Source: Christensenella sp. UBA1782 (lineage in GTDB: Bacteria > Bacillota > Clostridia > Christensenellales > DTU072). From it: a stretch of 24,387 bases of DNA. The notes below the pieces were generated by a model. It was not told the origin of the DNA, did no database searches, and saw nothing but the letters and a program-made list of their open reading frames with translations. Of the stretch, positions 16,576-24,359 are shown piece by piece. Location: the NCBI GenBank assembly GCA_002315475.1, contig DCGI01000058.1, forward strand, positions 32,077 to 56,463. Reading direction: 5' to 3'. Position 1 is the first letter of the stretch, and the number at the start of each line of letters is the position of its first letter. A program made the translations under genes and the position numbers.

Positions 16576-17253
16576 TCAGCAACAAGTAATACAATCCCCG
16601 CCCATACACTCGCAACAACAGTCGGCACAAAGCAAACCGTTGCATACGTCGCAAACGGTACACCCTCTCCTGCCCGTCGTATAATGCGTTTCGGGCCCCG
16701 AGTACACGCTCTCGCCGTTTTTCTCGTTTTCGCTGTAAAAAGAATTGCTCTTTTCACTGGTATGCGCACGCATTTGAGTTTCCAATGCTCTTTTGGCGTC
16801 GGCGTATTTGGTATTGGTCGGTTCCATATTGCAGGCAAATTCCAACTGTTTGAGGGCGTCGGCATGCCAGTTCTTGCTGTAAAAGACGGCAGACTGGATA
16901 TAATGCCACCGAGCGGAACGATTGGTGCAGTTATCCAAAATCCTCTGCGCGTCATCCATCCGTTTTTCCCGAACGGCTTTGTCCGCTTCGTCGAGATTCT
17001 CGGTAAAATCATAGCTGTCCTTGGACATTTCGGGATTGTCGTTCGTCTTGTAGGGACGGGAACGCAACAAATCGCAAGCGTCGTTATAGGCGGTTTCGAT
17101 TTCTTCCAACTTGGCACAGGCATCGGCACCGACTTCTCCGGGTTCAAATCGCTTGTTTTCGTATTGGCTTCGCAGAGAACGATAAGCGGCATACAGTTCG
17201 TCCATGGTTACGTCTTCACGAACGCCTAAAATTTCAAACGGTGATCTTTGCAT
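16576..17253 (-). CDS. Degenerate J-domain protein with a TPR-like middle and an 11-cysteine C-terminal tail
   Basis: A 225-aa protein in three parts. Residues 4-63 read as a DnaJ J-domain (FEILGVREDVTMDELYAAY ... EEIETAYNDA), but the HPD tripeptide that activates Hsp70 is missing (QYENKRFEP in its place), so it is J-like and unlikely to stimulate DnaK. Residues 86-160 look like a helical TPR-type pair. The tail (198-225) contains 11 Cys, with CxxCxxC, a CCC run and a final CITCC, so the protein ends in two bare cysteines. AAGGAG sits 6 nt before the ATG, inside the end of the DUF5685 gene, which it overlaps by 28 nt. I recall this pairing from other Clostridia; the function is unknown. The tail could bind metal, form disulfides or be modified. 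Confidence 0.88.
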   Translation of the reverse strand: MQRSPFEILGVREDVTMDELYAAYRSLRSQYENKRFEPGEVGADACAKLEEIETAYNDACDLLRSRPYKTNDNPEMSKDSYDFTENLDEADKAVREKRMDDAQRILDNCTNRSARWHYIQSAVFYSKNWHADALKQLEFACNMEPTNTKYADAKRALETQMRAHTSEKSNSFYSENEKNGESVYSGPETHYTTGRRGCTVCDVCNGLLCADCCCECMGGDCITCC

Positions 17254-18089
17254 TTTTCTCCTTTTGCAGTCAGCACCTGCTCGGTCTTTGTCTTGAACCC
17301 TCGATAAATGACGTTATCCAGTGCTCCTTTGCTGATTTCTATCTTCATGTTTTCATACGTTTCGATGATGCGATCGATACAGTCGTACAGTAAAGGTCTC
17401 GCTTCTTTTTCCACTCTTACAAATACCTTATCGTCCCAACCTTTTTCTTCTCTTAAAAAGGGGTTATAACAGCCTTTTTCAAGGTCTTTCTTTACGTCGT
17501 CTACGGCGTCGATAAGGTACACCCACCGTCCGATATAGTATAATAATTTCTTTAAGTCACTGTCGGCTTTTTCGGTCAACGCTTCGGCGGACGATAACAT
17601 GATTTCGCCGAACGCATCGGCAAGTCTATCCGCATCCGCTTGCAATTTTTCCTTTTCACGCAATTTTTCATACCCGTTTTGAACGTTTTTTGCAAAATCG
17701 GGCATTTTCTTGACGGCTTTTTGAAAGCGGGAGCCGATAGCCGATTTCCAAAGTCTATGCCGTCCTTCGTCCGCGACGTCGTCGCTTGCTTTGAAATAAC
17801 CGAGTATCATATTCATATCGGCGACGCGTCGTAATACGGGCGTATCGTGCAGGGAGGGTACTTTTTTTACCCAATGCGTTATACAGTGTTCTTGACAAAA
17901 CTGCGGATCGATACCCTCGTAATTGTGTCCGAGCAAAGCGAATAAGACGATATCGTAATTCAGCGTGAGCCGTAAAAACGTTCCGTATTCTCTGCCGATG
18001 GATTTACATAACCCGCAATAATAGGATTGATAGGTTTCGTAATCCTTGATGAGAATATTCGGTTTATCGATGACGACGTACCCGAACAT
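17226..18089 (-). CDS. DUF5685-family protein
   Basis: A 287-aa, mainly helical soluble protein whose N-terminus (MFGYVVIDKP, then YYCGLCKSIGREYG at 23-36) is the hallmark of DUF5685, a Firmicutes family of unknown function. Other cysteines are C65 and C69 (FCQEHC). Two Asp-rich stretches stand out: ASDDVADEG (101-109) with D103xxxD107, and LIDAVDDVKKDLEKG (192-206) with D194xxxD198xxxD202, each on a predicted helix. They resemble the two metal-diphosphate motifs of squalene/phytoene-synthase-type all-alpha enzymes; this is my inference. Its ATG overlaps the trpS stop (TGATG) and its end overlaps the J-like gene, so the three are coupled. GGTGG upstream may serve as SD. Confidence 0.88.
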   Translation of the reverse strand: MFGYVVIDKPNILIKDYETYQSYYCGLCKSIGREYGTFLRLTLNYDIVLFALLGHNYEGIDPQFCQEHCITHWVKKVPSLHDTPVLRRVADMNMILGYFKASDDVADEGRHRLWKSAIGSRFQKAVKKMPDFAKNVQNGYEKLREKEKLQADADRLADAFGEIMLSSAEALTEKADSDLKKLLYYIGRWVYLIDAVDDVKKDLEKGCYNPFLREEKGWDDKVFVRVEKEARPLLYDCIDRIIETYENMKIEISKGALDNVIYRGFKTKTEQVLTAKGEKCKDHRLKF

Positions 18090-19090
18090 CAGGCTTCCAC
18101 CAATCCCACTTTTCGGTATACTTTCGAGAGGGTACGACGAGCGATTCCGCTTGCCTGCATGGCTCCGTTTTTGGCTACCGATAAGATATAATCCTTATTT
18201 TTCATGAAGTCCGTATATTTTTCGCGAATGGGACGTAACGTTTCCACGACGGCATCCCCTACTTCGGTTTTCAGTTCGGCATAGCCTTTCCCTTCAAACA
18301 TCGGGACGATGTCTTCTATCGGCTTTCCGCTGACGGCGGAATAGATGGTGAGCAGATTACTGACGCCGGGCTTGTTCTCCTCGTCGTACGCCACGAAACC
18401 GTCACAATCGGTTACCGCACGCTTAAACTTACGCATAACGTCGTCGGGCGTATCGATGAGACTGACCGTAGCGTTGACGTCGGGATCGGATTTGCTCATC
18501 TTTTTGGTGGGATCTTGCAGAGAAAACACCTTTGCACCCTGCTTCGGAATATACGCTTCGGGTACGGTAAAGGTAGGACTGTACAAATTATTAAAGCGAA
18601 TCGCCAAATCTCTGCTCAGCTCCAAATGTTGTTTTTGGTCGATACCTACCGGAACGTAATCGGTTTGATACAACAGAATATCGCTTGCCATCAAAACGGG
18701 ATAATCCAATAATCCCATATTGACGTTATCGGCGTGTTTTGCCGATTTATCTTTGAATTGCGTCATTCTTTGCGCTTCTCCGATATAGGTAAAGCAATTC
18801 AAAATCCAAGTCAATTCGGTATGCTCATGCACGTGGGACTGAAAATACAAAATACATTTTTCGGGATCCAAGCCGCAAGCGAGATATTGCGCAAAAAAGC
18901 TGACGGCTCTTTGGCGATAGTCGGCAGGCACTTGACGGACGGTCAAAGCGTGCAAATCGGCGATGGCAAAAATGCCGTTATACTCCTCAAAAAGTTTAAT
19001 CCAATTCTTGATGGCTCCGATATAATTACCCAACGTAATACAACCGGTCGGTTGTACCGCACTGTATACGATTTTCTTATCCCCTATCAT
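18089..19090 (-). CDS. trpS: Tryptophanyl-tRNA synthetase
   Basis: Class I aminoacyl-tRNA synthetase that charges tRNA-Trp. The 333-aa length is normal. The HIGH-equivalent signature is PTGCITLGNYIGA (14-26), and KMSKS is at 197-201. The middle region SDILLYQTDYVPVGIDQKQHLEL is typical of bacterial TrpRS. Its start overlaps the thrC stop by 4 nt (ATGA), with GGAGG placed in the last codons of thrC; its stop overlaps the DUF5685 start. No T-box leader is seen, as the gene is internal to the cluster. Confidence 0.98.
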   Translation of the reverse strand: MIGDKKIVYSAVQPTGCITLGNYIGAIKNWIKLFEEYNGIFAIADLHALTVRQVPADYRQRAVSFFAQYLACGLDPEKCILYFQSHVHEHTELTWILNCFTYIGEAQRMTQFKDKSAKHADNVNMGLLDYPVLMASDILLYQTDYVPVGIDQKQHLELSRDLAIRFNNLYSPTFTVPEAYIPKQGAKVFSLQDPTKKMSKSDPDVNATVSLIDTPDDVMRKFKRAVTDCDGFVAYDEENKPGVSNLLTIYSAVSGKPIEDIVPMFEGKGYAELKTEVGDAVVETLRPIREKYTDFMKNKDYILSVAKNGAMQASGIARRTLSKVYRKVGLVEA

Positions 19091-20574
19091 ACTTTTCCTC
19101 CCACGAAAGCAAGCACCTCGCTTTCGATGTCCTTTTTATCCGCTACTTTTTCATGCAAAACGGGTTTACTGCTCAATGCCGAAATGGCTTCGGGTATCTC
19201 CGTAGAAGTCAACCGCGACAACTTCTTAGCGGCTTTTTCGGCGTCTTCCTCTTTGATTTTTCCCACCGCTTCCAACACGCTCTGCGGAAATTTGTACGGA
19301 CTTGCCGTTCCCACCACGACGGTCGGCGTCGTGTCGTCGTACACTTCTCCCATATATTTGAAGAAGGCGGACACGCCCACAGCCGTATGGGGATCAATGA
19401 GGTAGGTATAGTCGTCGTAAAAGTTATCCATCGTGTTTTTCGTTTCTTCTTCGTTGGAACAATAACCGAAAAACTCGGGAATCTTGTCGTAAACGATATC
19501 TTCGTCCACCCGATAGAATCCGTATTCTTTCAAACTCGTCATCAATTCTTTCACGCTTTCGGCATTTCTGTCTTCCATTTCGTACAACAGTCTTTCCAGA
19601 TTGCTACTGACGAGAATATCCATAGAAGGACTGATGGTCTTATGGAAAGTGCGGTTGGCATCGTATCTGCCCGTCGCAAAAAAGTCGGTCAATACGTCGT
19701 TTTTATTGCTCGCCACAATCAAATGTTGTACGGGCAGTCCCATACGTTTGGCATAGTACCCTGCCAAAATATTTCCGAAATTTCCGCTCGGAACCACAAA
19801 ATTGATTTCTTGCCCCACTTCGATTTCTTCGGCATTGACGAGATCGCAATAGGAAGAAAAATAATAGGCTATTTGCGGAACCAACCGTCCGAAATTGATG
19901 GAATTGGCACTCGAAAGCTCGTAGCCGACGTCGGCAAAAGCTTTTTTCATCGTTTCGCTTGCAAAAATCCGCTTTACGGCGTTTTGTGCGTCGTCAAAAT
20001 TCCCTTTCACACCCAAAACGTGTACGTTTTTGCCTTCCGTCGTCGTCATTTGCTTTTTCTGCATGTCGCTGACGCCTTCGGCGGGATATAAAACGGTGAT
20101 TTCGGTACCGTCCACGTCTTTGAAACCTTCCAAAGCCGCTTTTCCGGTATCCCCGCTCGTCGCCACCAAAATCTGCGTTTTTGTATTCTTGCCGATTTTC
20201 TTCTTGCTTGCGGTCAGTAGGTACGGCAGAACGGTCAAAGCAATATCTTTGAACGCTAAGGTAGGTCCGTGCCATAGTTCCAACAAAAAGAATCCGTCGT
20301 CCACTTTGGTAAGAGGTGCGGCGTCTCCGTCAAAACGAGCGTAGGCTTTTTGGGTGTACGAAAGCAATTCTTCATAGGTAAAATCGGTCAAAAACCGACT
20401 CATGACATACGCCGATCTCTCGGCATACTCCAACGAGCAAAGATCGTTTATTTCCTCTGAAGTTACCTTCGGAAAGGTCTCGGGAACAAAGAGACCTCCG
20501 TCGTCGGCAAGTCCCTTTACGATGGCTTCGGCACCGCTGACCGGCCCAAAGCCTCTTGTACTGTAAAAATTCAT
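19087..20574 (-). CDS. thrC: Threonine synthase
   Basis: PLP-dependent enzyme that converts O-phosphohomoserine to threonine. The 495-aa protein is of the long bacterial type, starting with the conserved YSTRG and carrying LAFKD at 107-111, where K109 should form the Schiff base. The glycine-rich phosphate-binding phrase ATSGDTGKAA and the later FVVPSGNFGNILAGYYAKR are present. AAGGA lies about 10 nt before the ATG. It follows the P-loop gene by 18 nt and overlaps trpS by 4 nt. Other threonine-pathway genes (hom, thrB) are not in the window. Confidence 0.97.
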   Translation of the reverse strand: MNFYSTRGFGPVSGAEAIVKGLADDGGLFVPETFPKVTSEEINDLCSLEYAERSAYVMSRFLTDFTYEELLSYTQKAYARFDGDAAPLTKVDDGFFLLELWHGPTLAFKDIALTVLPYLLTASKKKIGKNTKTQILVATSGDTGKAALEGFKDVDGTEITVLYPAEGVSDMQKKQMTTTEGKNVHVLGVKGNFDDAQNAVKRIFASETMKKAFADVGYELSSANSINFGRLVPQIAYYFSSYCDLVNAEEIEVGQEINFVVPSGNFGNILAGYYAKRMGLPVQHLIVASNKNDVLTDFFATGRYDANRTFHKTISPSMDILVSSNLERLLYEMEDRNAESVKELMTSLKEYGFYRVDEDIVYDKIPEFFGYCSNEEETKNTMDNFYDDYTYLIDPHTAVGVSAFFKYMGEVYDDTTPTVVVGTASPYKFPQSVLEAVGKIKEEDAEKAAKKLSRLTSTEIPEAISALSSKPVLHEKVADKKDIESEVLAFVGGKV

Positions 20575-20592
20575 AAAAAGTCGTCCTTATTC

Positions 20593-21006
20593 TTATACGT
20601 ATTTGGCGATAAAACCGGGTAATTCTTTTCTGTCGCAACTGATCGTCAAGACGAAATGCACCATAGACGACTGACCGAGTTCTTCCAAAACAAGGAAGAA
20701 AGACGCCATTTCGGCACTGTCGATAGCGGTACCGAGCATTTTGTAAACGCCGTCGATAAAAACGTATTCTATGTCGTAGTTTGCGCAAATCATCCCTTTT
20801 ATGAAACCGACAAGACGGTCAAGGTTATTGATACCTTCTTCTTTCACGTCGATGAACCGAACTTCGGCACCGATTTCGCTTCTGTACCGCGTGGTCGTGG
20901 TCAAAACAACATTGACGCCTTTGCTGCTTTTGCTGTTCTTGTTTACCCACTCAATCATTTTGGTGGTCTTTCCCGAACCTTTTACACCGTCGATAATCTC
21001 AATCAT
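20593..21006 (-). CDS. Small P-loop ATP-binding protein
   Basis: A 137-aa protein with a Walker A motif GVKGSGKTT (7-15) right at the N-terminus and a Walker B-like strand YVFIDG (81-86). The rest resembles a minimal RecA/ASCE-like alpha/beta core. Short proteins of this kind occur in Firmicutes genomes, where they are sometimes labelled ATP-binding or twitching-motility proteins; I would not adopt the latter label, since there is no PilT architecture. The length seems native rather than a truncation, with no downstream remnant in any frame. AAGGAG lies 8 nt before the ATG. It is embedded between the citrate-synthase-like gene (23-nt gap) and thrC (18-nt gap), which suggests a conserved but unknown cytosolic role. 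Confidence 0.85.
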   Translation of the reverse strand: MIEIIDGVKGSGKTTKMIEWVNKNSKSSKGVNVVLTTTTRYRSEIGAEVRFIDVKEEGINNLDRLVGFIKGMICANYDIEYVFIDGVYKMLGTAIDSAEMASFFLVLEELGQSSMVHFVLTISCDRKELPGFIAKYV

Positions 21007-21029
21007 ACTTACTCTCCTTTTCGTTTTGA

Positions 21030-22448
21030 TTAGTGTTGATCTTTATGTGCCAAATATTTTAGCTTATGATAATATTCTATATCAATGGACTTTAACATTT
21101 CTTTCAACTCGAAATCGCTCATTGCCGTCGTTCTGCCCTTCGTGTATTCTCGGTCAACCAATTCTTTCATTTGAGCGCAGACGGGATCTCTCTTATCGAT
21201 TTTGTCTTCGTCTTCCAGATTAAAATATGCGTTAAACCAGTAAGCAATACCGGCAAGTCCGCTATGACTGTCTACGGCAACCCGCACCTTTCGATTCAAG
21301 AGGGTTTCGGTGTCGAAAATGTTATAGATTTCTTCGTCTTTCAAAAGTCCGTCCGCATGGATACCCGCACGCGTGGTATTGAAGTTTTTGCCGACGAAAG
21401 GCGTCTGCGGAGGAATTTCGTATCCCATTTTTTCTTCGAAATAATGGGCAATATCGGTGATAACGCTGAGATCCATGCCGTCCGTCGTTCCTTTGATGGA
21501 AGCGTATTCGATAACCATCGCTTCCAACGGGCAATTACCCGTTCTTTCCCCGATACCGAGCAAAGAACAGTTTACGCCGCTCGCTCCGTATAGCCACGCC
21601 GTACTGGCGTTGACGACCGCCTTATAAAAGTCGTTATGTCCGTGCCATTCGATAAGATCGGACGGAATCTCGGCATAGTGCTTTAAGCCGTAAATAATGC
21701 CTTGTACGCTTCTCGGCATGGATACGCCGGGATAATTGACGCCGTACCCCAACGTGTCGCAACAACGGATTTTTATCGGAATCTTAGTTTCTTCCATAAG
21801 GTGGCGTAATTCACAGGCAAACGGCACGACGAATCCGTAGAAGTCGGCTCGCGTAATGTCCTCAAAGTGGCATCTGGGACGAATTCCCGCATCCAAAGCG
21901 GCTCGGATGATATTTAAGTATTTATCCAACGCCTGCTTTCTCGTCATATTCATCTTTTTGAAAATATGATAGTCGGAACAACTGACCAAAATACCCGTTT
22001 CGGCGACGTGCATTTCTTTAACCAACGAAAAATCTTTTTCGTTGGCACGAATCCAACTCGTAACTTCGGGAAATTTTAAGCCTAAGTCCTGACACTTTTG
22101 CAAGGCGAGTTTATCTTTTTCGCTATACAGGAAAAATTCGCTTTGACGGATGATTCCTTTCGGCCCGCCCAGTTTCGAAAGCATCTTGAACAAATCGACG
22201 ATTTGATCCGCTTCGTACGGAGAACGGGACTGTTGCCCGTCACGAAACGTGGTATCGGTGATCCAAATATTCTCGGGGCAGTTCAACGGAACGTTCCGAA
22301 AGTTAAACGCCACTTTCGGAATAGAGGTGTAGTCAAACAAATTCCGAAACAGTTGCGGCTCCGGAACGTCCTGTAATTCATAATTATAACTATGCACTTC
22401 CAAAATATGATGTGCGCCTAAATTAACCTCGTTGGTGATTCCTTCCAT
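21030..22448 (-). CDS. DRE-TIM metallolyase of the isopropylmalate/homocitrate/(Re)-citrate synthase group
   Basis: A 472-aa Claisen-condensing enzyme of the HMGL-like TIM-barrel family, using acetyl-CoA and a 2-oxo acid. The metal/catalytic signature is ITDTTFRDGQQ (63-73). The HGHND motif at 269-273 supplies two more metal histidines, and GIGERTGNCPLEA (298-310) is the usual loop. An unusual 60-residue extension precedes the barrel, and there is no LeuA-type regulatory domain, which argues against classical LeuA. No leuB, leuC or leuD genes are nearby. Candidates are (Re)-citrate synthase, homocitrate synthase or citramalate synthase. (Re)-citrate synthase is attractive for an anaerobe lacking the Si enzyme, but sequence alone does not decide. 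AAGGAGG lies 9 nt before the ATG. Confidence 0.85.
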   Translation of the reverse strand: MEGITNEVNLGAHHILEVHSYNYELQDVPEPQLFRNLFDYTSIPKVAFNFRNVPLNCPENIWITDTTFRDGQQSRSPYEADQIVDLFKMLSKLGGPKGIIRQSEFFLYSEKDKLALQKCQDLGLKFPEVTSWIRANEKDFSLVKEMHVAETGILVSCSDYHIFKKMNMTRKQALDKYLNIIRAALDAGIRPRCHFEDITRADFYGFVVPFACELRHLMEETKIPIKIRCCDTLGYGVNYPGVSMPRSVQGIIYGLKHYAEIPSDLIEWHGHNDFYKAVVNASTAWLYGASGVNCSLLGIGERTGNCPLEAMVIEYASIKGTTDGMDLSVITDIAHYFEEKMGYEIPPQTPFVGKNFNTTRAGIHADGLLKDEEIYNIFDTETLLNRKVRVAVDSHSGLAGIAYWFNAYFNLEDEDKIDKRDPVCAQMKELVDREYTKGRTTAMSDFELKEMLKSIDIEYYHKLKYLAHKDQH

Positions 22449-22463
22449 TTTGACAAACCTCCT

Positions 22464-23534
22464 TTATTTATTTTCAAATTTACTGAGTTTTGCATCTCTG
22501 TCGGCGAGTGCAAGACTTTCTATCATCTCAAAAATGTCTCCGTCCAAGAAAGCGGGTAAAGAATATATCGTCTTTCCGATGCGATGATCGGTCACCCGTC
22601 CCTGCGGATAATTATACGTTCTGATCCGCTCGCTTCTATCCCCCGTACCGATTTGCATGTGTCTGCTTTCGGCATATTCGGAATCCTTTTGTCTTTGATA
22701 GAAATCAAGCAAACGGCTTTTTAAGACGTTCATGGCTTTCTCTTTGTTCTTTAACTGACTTCTTTCATCCTGACAAGCCACCACCATATTGAGAGGCAGA
22801 TAGGTGATACGGACGGCAGAACTGACTTTGTTGACGTTTTGTCCGCCGGCACCGCCACTTCGATAGGTGTCGATTTTTATATCCTTTTCGTTGATTTCAA
22901 AGTCCACCTCGTCGGCTTCGGGCAACACCGCTACGGTTGCCGTCGAAGTATGCACCCGTCCCTGCGATTCGGTTTCCGGTACCCGTTGCACCCGATGCAC
23001 GCCGCTTTCGTACTTCAATTTACTGTACGCACCCACGCCGCGAATCAAATAGGTCGCTTCCTTGATTCCGCCGAGTTCGGTTTCGGTCACGTCCACGTCT
23101 TCTATCTTCCAACGCATCCGCTCCGCGTACCGATGATACATTCGGGACAGTTCCGCCGCAAACAAAGCCGCTTCTTCGCCGCCCGCTCCGCCGCGAAGCT
23201 CCAATACGACGTTCTTTTCGTCCATCGGATCTTTGGGAAGAAGCAATATCTTCATTTGTTGCACCATTTCTTCCCGCTTTTCTTTCAATTCGTAATATTC
23301 CGTTTCGGCGATGTCTTTGATGTCTTGATCTTCGCCTTCCATCATCGCTTTGCAGTCTTCCATGTCTTTTCCTGCTTTGAGAAAGGTGCGATAAACTTCA
23401 ATTACTTCGGAGATGGCGGCGTGCTCCTTGACGTACTTCTGCCACTCCTCCTGCCTGTTGACGATATCGGGATCGGCAATAAATCGTTCCAATTCCTCAT
23501 ACCGTTTTTCCATGATTTCCAATCTTTCAAACAT
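22464..23534 (-). CDS. prfA: Peptide chain release factor 1
   Basis: RF1 recognises UAA and UAG stop codons and triggers peptide release on the ribosome. The 356-aa protein carries the PxT recognition tripeptide as P186-E187-T188 (RVPETESQGRVHTS), which marks RF1 rather than RF2 (SPF), and the GGQ loop at 230-232 (RSGGAGGQNVNK) that enters the peptidyl-transferase centre. Length and N-terminal helical domain are normal. AAGGA lies 8 nt before the ATG. It follows prmC by 9 nt, which fits since PrmC methylates this GGQ glutamine. Confidence 0.98.
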   Translation of the reverse strand: MFERLEIMEKRYEELERFIADPDIVNRQEEWQKYVKEHAAISEVIEVYRTFLKAGKDMEDCKAMMEGEDQDIKDIAETEYYELKEKREEMVQQMKILLLPKDPMDEKNVVLELRGGAGGEEAALFAAELSRMYHRYAERMRWKIEDVDVTETELGGIKEATYLIRGVGAYSKLKYESGVHRVQRVPETESQGRVHTSTATVAVLPEADEVDFEINEKDIKIDTYRSGGAGGQNVNKVSSAVRITYLPLNMVVACQDERSQLKNKEKAMNVLKSRLLDFYQRQKDSEYAESRHMQIGTGDRSERIRTYNYPQGRVTDHRIGKTIYSLPAFLDGDIFEMIESLALADRDAKLSKFENK

Positions 23535-23543
23535 AGTATTTCC

Positions 23544-24359
23544 TTATTTCTGTTCCTTTTTCCGAGCAACAACCACCCTCTTTACGGGAGGATCGTTATA
23601 GTCCGAAATAAAAGACACCTCGTATTCCGGAAGCATCGCGGCTACGGCATCCGCTTCACCGATACCCACTTCCAAAACCAAATATCCGTTATCTTTCATA
23701 TATTTACTCGCCTGACCGCAAATGTCCCGATAGCAATCCAAACCGTCGGCACCGCCGTCCAAAGCCAATCTGGGTTCATACTCCCGAACCTCTTTATCCA
23801 ATCCCGCTATATCGCCCGAAGGGATATAAGGCGGATTGGCACAGACGATATCGAAAGTTTGCCCCTTATGCGGAACAAAGAAACTCCCCTGCTTGAAGCA
23901 AACCTCGACAGCGCATTTTCTCGCATTGATTTTGGCAAGTTCCAAAGCCTCTCCGCTGATATCGGAAGCCGTCACGACGGCGTCGGTGTTTTTGGCTACG
24001 GTGACGGCAATAATGCCGCTCCCCGTACATAAGTCCAAAACTTCGGCTTTCTCTTTTTCCTTGCACAGTTTTATCACTTTTTCCGCCAAAAATTCGGTAT
24101 CGAAACGGGGTATCAACGCTCTCGCGTCACAAACAAAGTCCAAACCGTAAAAACAAGCCGTCCCCAAAATATATTGGAGCGGTGCCCCTTTCAGACGCTG
24201 TTTCGCATACTTTTCGCAACGCTCTGCCTGTTCTTTGGTAAGTTCTCTGCCGTCGTATAATTCCGTTCTGTTCTTGGCTCCGGTTACGAACATGACAATC
24301 AATTCGGCTTCCGTCTTTTCCTTCAGAAACAGATTTAACTTCTTGATCACGCTTTCCAC
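23544..24359 (-). CDS. prmC: Release factor glutamine methyltransferase (5' end uncertain)
   Basis: PrmC transfers a methyl group from S-adenosylmethionine to the glutamine of the GGQ loop of release factors, here probably the product of the next gene. The 271-aa protein has the SAM-binding LDLCTGSGIIAV (108-119) and the substrate-binding NPPY at 175-178, plus the lead-in IPRFDTEFL, where most members have IPRPETE. A GTG at 24359 is taken as start. A second GTG at 24350, preceded by GGTGGA, is an alternative. The frame stays open to the window edge, so a start further upstream cannot be excluded. Confidence 0.93.
   Translation of the reverse strand: MESVIKKLNLFLKEKTEAELIVMFVTGAKNRTELYDGRELTKEQAERCEKYAKQRLKGAPLQYILGTACFYGLDFVCDARALIPRFDTEFLAEKVIKLCKEKEKAEVLDLCTGSGIIAVTVAKNTDAVVTASDISGEALELAKINARKCAVEVCFKQGSFFVPHKGQTFDIVCANPPYIPSGDIAGLDKEVREYEPRLALDGGADGLDCYRDICGQASKYMKDNGYLVLEVGIGEADAVAAMLPEYEVSFISDYNDPPVKRVVVARKKEQK

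Noticed and set aside
16575..17192. Upstream part of the open frame that continues from the membrane protein
   Set aside because: It overlaps the J-like gene in another frame, is Pro/Arg/Thr-rich and has no domain; the membrane protein proper starts at 16574.
22839..24032. 397-codon open frame on the plus strand across prfA and prmC
   Set aside because: It is antisense to two genes with clear catalytic motifs, and its Phe/His-rich product has no domain.
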